The position numbers were made by a program, and so were the translations under genes. Source: Porphyra umbilicalis (taxonomy: Eukaryota > Rhodophyta > Bangiophyceae > Bangiales > Bangiaceae). From it: a stretch of DNA of 64,000 nucleotides. The first letter of the stretch is position 1; every line of letters begins with the position of its first letter. Below, in pieces: positions 46,053-56,505 of the stretch. The notes under the pieces were generated by a model. That model was not told where the DNA came from and made no database searches. It was given only the letters and a program-made list of their open reading frames with translations. The DNA lies in NCBI GenBank assembly GCA_002049455.2, contig KV918854.1, positions 124,001 through 188,000 on the forward strand, in the 5' to 3' direction.

Positions 46053-46746
46053 TAACCCCACCAGGGATTGGTGGAATCTGATATTTCGTCAGTACTCCGA
46101 TGCAATCCATGGAAATACATAATGATTGCATACCGGGCTCATGACAATAGCGAAAACTCAATTACGGAATAGATGAGAATTTTTGGAGAAGATCACGAGT
46201 CATATCGGATTGAGCATTAGCAACGATCTGGGATAAAATCCGATCGCGACATTCGATAAGATTGCAACTCTCCTGGCATCGCGATCGGGACGGGGAACAA
46301 AGAAAGATCGGCCGGAGAGGCGACTGCCCTGGTTCTGTCGCCATCCGGTGCCCTCGGCAGGACTGTCAGAAACGCCTGTGCTGGAGGCTGGAACCAGTTC
46401 TCGCTGGCCCCATTTCAGAGCCGCGCATCTGCAGTCGTACTACGTATTGCAATCTTGTCAATTCTGGACCATGGGAGCAAGAGCAACCTGCAGTCCGCCC
46501 AACTGCTGATTGGCCGAGAGCTCGTATCCGGCCCAATGCATGACTGCCGTACATCAGTTCAGCACAGTTCTTCTCGTCGGGATCGGCCAAAGTTCGGGAG
46601 ACTGCACTAACTGTGCTAGCACGAATAGGACAGGTGGCTTGTTTGACGATTCGATTGCACGCCTGCATATGAATCTCAAGGCGCCACTGCCGCTATCGCT
46701 TTTACAGATATTCTTACCGGATAAAGCGGAGTGTCCCAAGTCCGAT
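46053..46746. mobile_element. Dispersed repeat, copy A (about 690 bp)
   Basis: Matches copy B at 52832-53502. The central about 480 bp (from GATAAGATTGCAACTCTCCT to GCCACTGCCGCTATCGC) look identical by eye. The left about 170 bp differ by many one-base gaps, with copy A longer. The shared edges are TAAC near the start and GTCC-AAGTCCGATC at the end. It has no coding capacity and no obvious terminal inverted repeats. Confidence 0.92.
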
Positions 46747-46917
46747 CTGAGTACTGTCTATTCTGGCACAAGGGCTCCGATAAGGACGGCTCTACTCTTT
46801 TCCCTCCGAGTTGAGTACATTACGAGCTTCCAGCCTCAGCGCATATCCCGGATGGATACGAGTATCCGGTGCGGATATATCCTCCAAGGATTTATCCTCA
46901 CCAACCCCTGAACCCCA

Positions 46918-47740
46918 CAGGCGTCCTGGGGGGTGGGCTTGGGTGCCCAGCGACGCGCCGGGGTGCCCCCGAGCCGCACCCCGGTAGGTGGTTGATTTTG
47001 CAAAATATGGTTTATGTAGCCCACCAGGCTACCATAAAACCAACGGTATTGCTAGAGTCAACTCTCGTAGGTTTTCCATTGGATTGTGGTACATCACCCA
47101 TCTGGGGGGGGTGTCCTGGGGGTGCCCTGGGGGTACCCCGCAGGCGTCGTGGGGTGGGCTTGGGTGCCCAGCGACGCGCCGGGGTCCCCCCGAGCCGCAC
47201 CCCGGTAGGTGGTTGATTTTGCAAAATATTTTTATGTAGCCCCCAGGCTACCATAAAACCAACGGTATTGCTAGAGTCAACTCTTGTAGGTTTTCCATTG
47301 GATTGTGGTACTCACCCATCTGGGGGGGGTGTCCTGGGGGTGCCCTGGGGTACCCCGCAGGCGTCGTGGGGGGGGCTGGGTGCCCAGCGACGCGCCGGGG
47401 TCCCCCGACCCGCACCCCGGTAGGTGGTTGATTTTGCAAAATATTTTTATGTAGCCCACCAGGCTACCATACAACCAACGGTATTGCTAGAGTCAACTCT
47501 CGTAGGTTTTCCATTGGATTGTGGTACATCACCCCATCTGGGGGGGGTGTCATGGGGGTGCCCTGGGCGTGCCCGACAGGCGTCGTCGGGGGGGGCTTGG
47601 GTGCCCAGCGACGCGAAGGGGTCCCGCCGGGCCGCACCGCGGTAGCCGCGACGGGGTGGTTGTTTTTGCAAAATATTTTTTTGTAGCCCACCAGGCTACC
47701 ATAAAACCAACGGTACATCACCCCATCCGGGGTGGGGTGC
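46918..47740. repeat. Tandem array, about four units of 215-231 bp
   Basis: GTGGTTGATTTTGCAAAATA recurs from about 46989, 47210 and 47425 and, as a variant, about 47656, giving periods of about 221, 215 and 231 bp. Each unit continues TGTAGCCC, AACCAACGGTA, TTTTCCATTGGATTGTGGTA and a G-rich half ending CCAGCGACGCG. The last unit is truncated inside the AAA copy 2 downstream region. Confidence 0.93.
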
Positions 47741-47801
47741 CCTGGGGGTGCCCACTCGCGTCCACCTGCGCAAAGCCCCCCCCGCCGGTCGGTGCTTGCG
47801 T

Positions 47802-50060
47802 CTAGACACATCGCGTGCGCTTTGCCGCCCGTCCACGAGAGCCGTCAGCGGCGCCGTCACCGCCGCCACCATCGTACGTGTCGTCATTGGCGACACCGTC
47901 TGCTGTGTTCGCGCCGACACTCGGCATTTCGCCGTCGAGCGCGACGGTGGCCCCCAAAAAGCTCCCCCACAGGTCCACCCCCGTCCGGACCTCGATGGAC
48001 AGGAGGGCGCGGAGGCCCTCAAACACCTGCTCCATCGCGTCGACGCTCCAATCCGCCGACTGTGTCTGCAACGCCTCCAGCCGTGCGCGTACGGCCGTCA
48101 TGGCGACTGGTAGGCGTACACCTTGCTCGAGCTGCACGGCAAACGTGTCCTGCCACGCCCCGACGATGTGGGCCCAGTAGTCGGTGCGCTGCGCATCTGT
48201 GGCGCATTCGACAGAAAATGTGGAGGGGAAACTGGCCAGCAACGCAGGGCGGGCGCGCCCATCCGTTGTGGCCAAAACCAGGAGCGGCGTTCCGACGGGT
48301 ACGTCCCGGAGCGCTGCCTCAAAAAAGCGCAGGCCCGTCGAGTCCCCCGCCGACGGGTCGTCCAGCCCCGCGTGTCAGCGACACAAAGCCCGCGTCATAG
48401 ATCGGCATTGGTGTCAGCGCATGCAGAACCGCAGCTGCGACGGTGCCTTGTTGCATCCCCTCGTCCCCGTCAATGAGCAGTTGCTCGGGCAAAATGGGGA
48501 GGCCCGCGGCCAAGCCTCTGAACCCAGTGTCCGCGCCGCACCCAACCGCCGCTGCGGCGGCGCACCGCCCAGGCACCGACCCGAGCCGTTGGACGGGAAA
48601 GTGGCGAGTGAGAAACCCCCGCACGTCGGCCAGCGTCGGTGCCAGCAGCGGCGCCACGCGTTCGGGGAGCGGCCGCCGCAGGGGCGGCGGCGTCCCGATC
48701 CGCGTGAACTGTTCGCGCCGGTAGAGGGTACCCTGCCAGTCGACACGCACGTCGGCAGGATCGTCGGCAACCTCCTTAATCGAGTCGAGCCACCCCGGAA
48801 ACCGCCGCGCGAAGACGGTCGTGGCAGCGTCGTCACAGAGGCCCGCAAGCTCGGCCCCCGACCAGTCGTCGGTGTGGGCGGCGATCCAGGCCGTGTCCGC
48901 CGCGTCCACGGGCACGCCGACCGCGGCGGCCGACACGCGCATGATGGCCGCGCGGCCGGCCGCGTCGGGGAGCCCAAAGCGCAGCTCCGTACCAAACCGG
49001 CCGGGCCGACGAAGCGCGGGATCGATCAGGTCGACACGGGACGTCGCCGCAACAACCAACACCCGGTCCCGCCGCCCCAGCCCGTCCAAGAACGCCAACA
49101 GCGTGGCCATCACGGGCATCGAATCTTGGCGCCCGCCGGTGCGCGTGGCCACGAGCGCCTCAAACGCGTCGAAAAAAATGATGGACGGCTGCGCGGCGGT
49201 GGCGGCGTCCATCACACGCCGGACGCACTGTTTGCCGTGGCCGACGCACTTGGAGAGGAGCTCGCCGCCATTGAGGACCCACAGGGGCACCACGGTGCCC
49301 CCATTGAGCGCCTTGGCACGGCCCGCCAGCATGCGGACGGCCAGCGTCTTGCCCGTCCCGGGGGGGCCCGTCAACAAAACCCCACTCTTGGTCGCGGCCC
49401 CCGCCGCCCGTCGCGCGTCGGGCATCAGGAGGACGGCGAGGGCGACTTTGACGGCGTCCACGTTGGCCGCTTGGCCGGCAAGAGCGTCCCATCCCGGCGT
49501 GTCGTCGGGCAGTTGAAGCGGCTCGGGCGGTGGCGTCGACGACCGCGGTGAGTCGGCCGTGCGGGTGCGGTGGCGCTGCAGTCGCTGCTGCGGTGGCTGC
49601 TCCTCCTCCTGGTGCTGTGGACGCGGAGGGGGCGGGCCAGCCAACAACGAACAAAAGGAACCATAATACATCGCCGAGAGGTTCTGGGCGCCGCCCGTGG
49701 CAGGTGATCGGGGGGGGGCGGGGTGGTGGGCGGGGCCTCGGGCGGGGCCTCGGGCGGGGCCTCGGGCGGGGCCTCGGGGGGGCCTCGGGGGGGCCTCGGG
49801 CGGGGCCTTGGTGCGCCTGCCACCCCGAGCGCCGGCACCTCGGCCGGCAGCGGGGGGGGTGCACGCGGACGCGCCCCGGCAGACGACAGCGGGGGGCGCC
49901 AAAGGCCGGCGGGGGCGGCCCGCCGGCTCCGCCTGCCCCGAGCGGGCGCGGCCGCGCCACCCACGCCGCGCCGACCAGCGTCCGGGGGGGGGGGCACCCC
50001 ATCGCCCGCGCGGTCGCCACCGGCACCGTCATCTCGCGTGGCACGCGGCTTGCCGTCCAT
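47802..50060 (-). CDS. ATAD2/Yta7-like AAA ATPase, copy 2, Walker B altered
   Basis: Paralogue of copy 1 in the same orientation, 2.75 kb away. Walker A is intact (LLTGPPGTGKT) but Walker B reads IIFFDAFEALV, with Ala where the catalytic Glu should be. Sensor and arginine-finger regions remain (AATSRVDLID, LRRPGRFGTEL). AAA2 is degenerate: DGDEGMQQGT, then LTPMPIYDAGFVSLT. The frame breaks near 48360 and continues in the next frame (FFEAALRDVPVGTPLLVLAT to 47802), so at least one indel is present. The N-terminus is unsettled: in-frame ATG at 49671, or ATG at 50060 (MDGKPRATRDD) followed by a shift. It may bind ATP without hydrolysing it, or be decaying. Confidence 0.78.
49723..49805. repeat. 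12-bp tandem repeat inside AAA copy 2 N-terminal region
   Basis: About six copies of GGCGGGGCCTCG, some with an altered base. Being a multiple of three, it gives Pro/Glu/Ala or Arg/Gly/Pro repeats depending on frame. This is one place where the gene's N-terminal frame becomes ambiguous. Confidence 0.8.
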
Positions 50061-50238
50061 GTTGACAAGCAAGGGAGCCGCCGCCACACACGAAGGGGGG
50101 GGGGGCGGGGGGGGGGGGCGCCCGACCGACGCGGCCACGGGGGCAGTTGGTGTGTGTGGGGTGGGAGAGGAGGGTGTCTTTATCTGGACCACCGCGCTGC
50201 CCGTCCCGTCTCTGCCCCGAGCCGCGGCGCCCACCAAC

Positions 50239-50246
50239 CTTTTATA
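50239..50246 (-). promoter_or_regulatory. TATA box upstream of AAA copy 2
   Basis: TATAAAAG on minus, 179-186 bp before the candidate ATG at 50060. The spacing is almost the same as for AAA copy 1. Confidence 0.55.
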
Positions 50247-50249
50247 GGG

Positions 50250-51147
50250 GCTGGCGCCGGCGGGACGACCAATCACGATGGGCTGACAGCCACCTCTCAG
50301 CAACAGCAATGCAGCCGTCCCCACCGCGGAAACCACAACCGCCCATCTCGTGGGCCCTGTGGCAGACCCGTCCAGTGCACTGTCGCAGTCGGTGTTGTAC
50401 CCCCCATACCGTACGCGCTGGGCGTCACGTGACCACCGGTGCCGCGACGGTGGGGGATGGACGATCTGCCACTGTATTTATTGCTAGTCCGTAAAAAATA
50501 GAATCGGGTTGGGCGTCAGTGCATCCACCAATCAGCGTTTTTCTCACGCTTGTGGGCTGTTGACTCGGGCTTGGACACGACCTCAAGGAACAGACCGGTG
50601 CTTTGTCGTGAGATTGGCCCACTTTTGCAGACTCCTTGACACCCAGGCGTGCGGTTCCAGGATGTATGTAGAGTTGCATCGGGCGAATGTGTAAGCACGT
50701 CAGACGCTGCCTACCCATTCCACTGGTCCACATCGGCTGTTCAGGGCGACCTTGGATGGTTTTTGGAGGTTGTCGAGAGGACAAATTCGCAATTACGCGC
50801 ACACGTTTCCAGGTCAGCACATCGCGAGCCCCCAAGCGCCGCACGCTCGCCGTTGCAACAGGCGAGTCAGTGTTGTGGTCCCTCGCGCAGCACGATGGCT
50901 CACCCACACCTGTGACGGCGTCTGTCAATGGGCGACGCGCTCCGAGTCGCACCGTGGCGCGCTGGCGTGTCGCCTGTGGTCGACTCATTGGGATTGGGCA
51001 CACATCGTAATGATACAATGTACCAAACCTCTACTGACTGTCCTACAAAAAAGAAGATGCATCTCGCGTGTCGATCGTTCCTACCCCCCGCCCACCCAAA
51101 ACGCACGACCGGTCGACCGAGGTGGGGCCGCGCCGGGACCGCCCGAC
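50250..51147. other. Spacer between AAA copy 2 and the methyltransferase-SET gene
   Basis: About 900 bp with no domain-bearing frame. A 197-codon minus frame at 51018-50425 looks like chance. Confidence 0.45.
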
Positions 51148-52831
51148 CTATCGGTCAAACGCCTGCGGGGAGCTCCGTCCCGTGCCGGCGCGCGCCTTTT
51201 GCACAAACTTCCACTCAAAGTCGGCCCCATAGTCGACCAGCAGCTCCTCCCCAAACGCAACCGCCCGCGTCGTCCCGAGGGTGAGGGTGTCGTCCCGGGA
51301 CAGGTCCTCCACCGAACGGATGTCCGTGTACCACTTCAACACCGCGTTGGGCCCTTCGGCCGCGGGCGATGGGGACCGCGTGGGACCCGGCGCGGGCGCG
51401 ACCGGTGCCAGAGCACCCGCAGCACTCGCATCACGCGCATCATGCGCTGGCGCGGCCGCCCCGCCCCCCCCCCCCCCCCCCCCCCCCCTCCCCCCCCCAC
51501 ACGCGCCGGCCGCCGCGTCGGCGGCGACACGCGCCGCGCCGATGACCGGTCCCCAGTGGTTGACAAACCCGAGCGCCGACCCGCCGAGGGGCACAACCCA
51601 AAACGGCTTGGCCCAGTGAGACATCTTGTGCCCGTTCAAGCGGCAGAGCTGGGGCGTCACACGCGCGTTTCCGCGCATCGGCCCGTAGAAGCTGTTCTTG
51701 ACTTGCTCGTACTGCGCCATCTGACAGTTGTGCCACACGACCGGACCCCACAAGGACCCGACCGTGTGTTGGGCGCCAAAGCCATCCGGCCGGCTGACAA
51801 AGCAGCCAAGGCCCGCATCCGGCACGGTCGAGACGCCAAGGCGGACGCCACAGGCAGACGCGTCGGCGGCGCGGAGGGACGCGAGCGGAAAATCCTCAAA
51901 AAGAAACCGAAGGGCACGCCGCCACTTTCGCGGATGCGTGGCGTACATCGCCCCAATCTCAACGGGTGTCACCACGTCCGCGGCAGCAAGCGGGACGTAC
52001 GCGGCCACGACGTGGTCCACAATGTGCCTCGGCAGCACCGTGTGTGGCACCATCTCCGTCGCGGGCGGCTGCAAAATGCTGCGCCGCGCAGGCCGCATCG
52101 CCGGCGGGCGATCGTCAGAGAACACGTTGCGGTCGAGCGCACCGACGGTGGTCGTGACAGCCGATGCCAGCTCCGCATCTCGCTCGCAAATGGCTCGACC
52201 GTCGTGCATCGAGGACAAAAAGCGGACAAAAGACGAAAAGACGCGTCGCTTGCCAAACCGCACCGACACGGGGTCCTTGTCACAGCTCCAACTGTGGCGC
52301 CGCGTCTGGATGCACGCGTCCGCCGTTGAAAAGGAGCCCGCAAACAGGTCCAACACGACGTCGCTCGGTTTGGTGAAGCGTCGAATGAGCTCGCGCAAGA
52401 GGCTGACCGGCTTCTTCTCGGGGCGCAGGATGCCGTCGCCCGCATAGACGACCTCGCGACCCGTCGGCTGCGTCACATGGTTGTACACGTTGCTGTTGCC
52501 GGGCATACTCGACACGTCACTGTCAAACACGCGGTAGTTGACCATGCGGTGGCCGGCCAACCCCGCGCCGCGCCGCGTCGCGTGTACGGCCACAAACATG
52601 TGGTTGGCGAGGGTGGTGGTGCTTCGCGGCGCGCCCGTCGGCGTCGAACAAATAAAGGCCATGGGGCCCGCGTCCACCGCCCACAGCGACTCGTTCGTCG
52701 TCGGGGCCTTGTACGATTCGAGCGTCTTGGACAGGTCCGAAAACTGGGAGAAGGAACACATGATGATGGCGTGGCCCCCCTGCCGAACGCTGGACGTCGC
52801 AAAGTCACACAGCACCCCCGGTCCGCGTCGT
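51148..52831 (-). pseudogene. C-terminal part: DNA N-methyltransferase motif I region plus SET domain
   Basis: About 560 residues. It begins with FATSSVRQGGHAIIMCSFSQ and continues to YAGDGILRPEKKPVSLLREL, then SDVVLDLFAGSFSTADAC at about 52365-52315. This is the AdoMet-binding motif I of beta-class DNA N4/N6 methyltransferases, normally DLFAGSGST. The downstream half is a SET domain: VPDAGLGCFVSR near 51830, LGFVNHWGP, then after about 60 residues of Gly/Ala filler GPNAVLKWY, and finally FGEELLVDYGADFEW. The SET core asparagine-histidine and the GEEL-DYG motif are present, so lysine methylation is plausible. The frame is open throughout. The upstream edge is an insertion at 52832-53502. Confidence 0.75.
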
Positions 52832-53502
52832 TAACAGGATTGGTGGATCTGATATTCGTCAGTACTCCGATGCAATCCATGGAAAACATAATGATGCATA
52901 CGGCTCATGACAATAGCGAAACTCAATACGGAAAGATGAGAATTTTGGAAGATCACGACATACAGAGCATAGCACGATCTGGATAATCCGATCGCGACAT
53001 TCGATAAGATTGCAACTCTCCTGGCATCGCGATCGGGACGGGGAACAAAGAAAGATCGGCCGGAGAGGCGACTGCCCTGGTTCTGTCGCCATCCGGTGCC
53101 CTCGGCAGGACTGTCAGAAACGCCTGTGCTGGAGGCTGGAACCAGTTCTCGCTGGCCCCATTTCAGAGCCGCGCATCTGCAGTCGTACTACGTATTGCAA
53201 TCTTGTCAATTCTGGACCATGGGAGCAAGAGCAACCTGCAGTCCGCCCAACTGCTGATTGGCCGAGAGCTCGTATCCGGCCCAATGCATGACTGCCGTAC
53301 ATCAGTTCAGCACAGTTCTTCTCGTCGGGATCGGCCAAAGTTCGGGAGACTGCACTAACTGTGCTAGCACGAATAGGACAGGTGGCTTGTTTGACGATTC
53401 GATTGCACGCCTGCATATGAATCTCAAGGCGCCACTGCCGCTATCGCTTTTACAGATATTCTTACGGATAAAGCGGAGTGTCCAAGTCCGATCGTCTAAA
53501 GA
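52832..53502. mobile_element. Dispersed repeat, copy B, inserted in the methyltransferase gene
   Basis: 671 bp flanked by a 6-bp duplication CGTCGT (52826-52831 and 53503-53508). It is AT-richer than the host gene and homologous to copy A at 46053-46746. It lies between the catalytic motif IV part and the motif I part of the same gene. Confidence 0.88.
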
Positions 53503-53508
53503 CGTCGT

Positions 53509-54296
53509 GGTCAGAGTTGTCATTGCCAGCGACCACGCCGCGTATTCCACGGAATGTCCGTCAGCAGCAGCTGGACGCGCAGCTGGAGGCGGGATACGGG
53601 GAACTTCCAACAGTCGAGCTCGTACGTGCGACACTCCTCTGCCAGAGCGCGGTCGACCACCTGGAAGGCGTCACGCTGCGCGTCGGTCAAGCCGGCCACC
53701 AGCCCGACAGAGGTGTCTGTCGGTAGGGCCCCTTCCGGCGCGACGGGGGCACGCACAGCGTCGGCGGGGTCCGCCTCGACCGGCAAACGCAGCTGCTTCA
53801 GGTAGCTCGACAAGACGGGCGCCAGCCCATCCACCAGCGTGCGCCGGGGTCGAAGGAAGGACGCGCCGCTCAAACTCCTAATGTCGGCGCGCATGGACAG
53901 CGGGTTGTAGGTGTTTGACCAAACGTCCTTGCCGTTGGAAACGGCAACGACGTGCTCGACAAAGCGAACGGCCGCTGTCCGCAACGCCCGATCCGCCAGC
54001 GGCAAAGCGTCCAGCCGCCGCAACGCAGCGGCGTCGACCACGGCAGGGTCCACCGAGGGCCGTTGCCCATGCCACAGGCGATGGCGACTCGCCAGGGGGG
54101 CGAACCCCAACCGGGCGTCGGTGATCGGCTCAAAACACACATTCGTGGCGGACCACAACAGGTAGGGCGACAGCATTGTTTCACTGTCGGGGAAGCCACA
54201 CAAGATGGCAAGCACGTCCCACGATCGCACGCAGGCCATGATCTGCGCCTTGACGCGAAAGCCCCGCAGCTCGCGGTCGACGGCAGGGGTTGTCAT
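53509..54296 (-). pseudogene. Middle part: methyltransferase motif IV region
   Basis: About 262 residues from 54296, which reads ATG but may be mid-gene. Mostly helical, not low-complexity: AQIMACVRSWDVLAILCGF, then FVEHVVAVSNGKDVW. It ends LQLRVQLLLTDIPWNTRRG. TDIPW occupies the place of the catalytic DPPY/DPPW motif IV, with Ile replacing the first Pro. In beta-class enzymes motif IV precedes motif I, which is the order here once the 52.8-53.5 kb insertion is ignored. Two TGA codons lie between this part and the junction (about 53509-53527), so a small indel or real decay separates it from the C-terminal part. Confidence 0.6.
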
Positions 54297-55024
54297 GGAT
54301 AGATCCCTGAGGAGTATATCCATGCATTATATCCGTATCCACTTCGGATACGCGCCGGGCACGCATATTCTAAATGCATTATGAGAAAGAGAGGAGAGGA
54401 TATATCTATCCTGTCCGACAAAAACTGCAAGATTATATCAGATCCGTATTCCAGATATGAGAGGCAGGATACAGGGATATACAAGATTATAAAACTTCTC
54501 GGGCCGACAGAATTCCGGTACAACGCAGTCCACCTCTCTTTTCCCAATCCGACCATCGGGAGATTCATGTGCAAGCATGTTGCAGCGACAAGCGGCAATC
54601 CCGCCAGACCCGGAAGAAACCGTTCAAGCACGCGACTCGGCCCGCTTGCGATATCTGCAAAGTGTGACACGAGTTTCAGAACAGTCTATCTGACGACCGT
54701 TTACAAGAACGGCGGGGAACTGCCTGGACCGCGCCCGTTGGGGCGCACACATCAAATGCGAATATCATATCATAATTGACGCCCATTTAGCACTCAACAA
54801 GTGTCTGAATGGCGTCTTTCTCTGGCCCTAATTGTACGTCCTGACGGACTTGTAGGAATATAATCGGATACGATAATCGTACTCGGATACGGATATAATC
54901 TACGTAATAATCCGGTTTCAGAGGCAGATATCCGCATCCGGATCTTAGTTAAGCGATTTATCCGTAATCAGATACACCGCATCGGCGTGTATCCGTATCC
55001 TATTTCGCCTTGAAATGCGTATCC
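54296..55024. mobile_element. 729-bp AT-rich insertion with inverted ends
   Basis: Distinctly AT-rich, full of GGATA/TATCC words (GTATCCACTTCGGATACG, CGGATACGGATATAATC). Flanking sequences 54275-54295 and 55025-55042 are near-complements: GTCGAC-CAGGGGTTGTCA followed by GGATA on each side, allowing a 2-base gap. No transposase. It separates two gene parts that read in the same direction, so I take it as an insertion. Confidence 0.65.
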
Positions 55025-56327
55025 TGACAACCCCTGGTCGACGGTGCCGACCGGGTCGGGCGTCCGTCGCGGACGCCGTGTCGCACCGGCGACGATCGCC
55101 TTGGCCGCCCTGGTCTTTAGGGTGCCCCCCTGTCGAGCGACGCGGGAAGCACGACCGGGGGTGTTGCGCGCCGCCGGCGCCCCGTCCGCCGCACCCGCGC
55201 GCTTGGACGGGGCCTTGCCCGCACGCTTGGGCGTCGGCAGTGAGGGCCTCGTGTCGTTGACGTCTTCGAGAAACGGGTGCGCCGCCGTCACGTCGCGCGC
55301 GAGTTGGGTAAACCACCAGAGCCGCTCCCACGGGGTCGCGTAGGGACCACACGGTGCCACACGGCGCGCCGTGGTGGTCTTGTCGATCACACAATACGCG
55401 GCAGTCTCGCACAGCGCCTGGGAGCGATCCACCGCCGCAGCAGCGGAGAGCTTTGACGGGGCACCCGCAGCTGGAGCGGTCATCGCCGCGGCGCCGGCCG
55501 ATGCAGCACGTCCCTCGTCTGCAACGTCTCGGGGCGCACTCGATGCCGCGCCGGCGGCCGCCTTGTCCGTACCCGTGGCAACGCTGTCGACACCGCGCGC
55601 GGCCGCGGCACCGCGACTGACGCGGCGCACCTTTGTTGGCGGCGCGCCGTCGCCACCGTCGGGCGCACTGTCCACGGCGACCGACGCCACCCCGTCTCGG
55701 TCGACGTCCATGGGCGCGTCAGAGCTGCCCTCGGCGGCGTCTGCGTCCTCCTCCTCGTCGGACGGGGATGGGGATGGCCCCGCACCCGAGCGCCGCCCTC
55801 GTTTGGTGCGCTTGGGTGGTCCTTTCGCGAGCTTTGGGAGAGAGGGGCCCCCAAAGTTGCGCCACTGATGGGACACCAGCACAGGGCAGCGGAGCATGCT
55901 CCATGCAACCCGGGGCAGGCGGTCCGCCGGGCGGTCCGTAAACCCGACCCGGGAGCGCCCCCCTGCACTGGCGCCACCGCCACTACTGGCACGTGTGCCA
56001 GCCGTGGCCGGTGCCCCATCCGTTTCGGCGGGCCCGTCTGCGTCGACGAGCACGTCGGCCAGATCATCGACGCGGCGGCCCAGGAACAGGAACAGCTCCC
56101 AGCACCGCGTGTCGACAGGCGCAGCGCGCGCTTGCCGCGCCGCAGTCAGGTGGTCAGAAGTCCACGGCTTGATCGCCTGCAGGAGGCGGTACCACGTGTA
56201 CGTGCGGTTCTCCGATATCCACTTGACGAGCCCCTCCTCCGTCGAGGCCCCGTCAGCTCTGCCCGCGCTGCGCAGAACCTGTGCAAGATGGTGGACTTCA
56301 TCATCAACTAATGATGTTAAGTACGGT
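55025..56327 (-). pseudogene. N-terminal part of the methyltransferase-SET gene, or separate fragment
   Basis: Open frame of about 434 codons without an ATG before a TAA at 56328-56330. It begins with a helical segment (WISENRTYTWYRLLQAIKPW, CWELFLFLGRRVDDLADV). A Ser/Asp/Glu- and Lys/Arg-rich nuclear-protein-like linker follows, then a second ordered piece (ALCETAAYCVIDKTTTARRV, WERLWWFTQLARDVTAAHPF) and a basic Lys/Pro tail. I recognise no domain. Its strand, spacing and the insertion between it and the motif IV part suggest one original gene of about 1,250 residues, but it could be an unrelated neighbour. The missing start means a lost exon or truncation. Confidence 0.5.
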
Positions 56328-56505
56328 TACCACATCCGAATCTCATGTCACATCTCTGTTCCCGCGTATCCACCGGACCTAAAAGAGTGAGCGCAAGAGG
56401 TGGCTTGACTGTTCCGGAAGCTCAATACTTACCGGAGCTGGCGCGCGAGCAGCACACCACGAGACAGTTTGCTGGTCGGCAAATTCCAGGCACGTGCGTG
56501 CAATA

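Noticed and set aside
46918-47740. CRISPR-like array
   Set aside because: The units are about 220 bp, contiguous and without unique spacers; the genome is eukaryotic.
46053-53502. Copies A and B as the two LTRs of one retrotransposon
   Set aside because: They are in the same orientation, but the 6 kb between them holds host-like AAA and methyltransferase genes rather than gag-pol. Copy B alone has its own target duplication, and the ends are not TG...CA.
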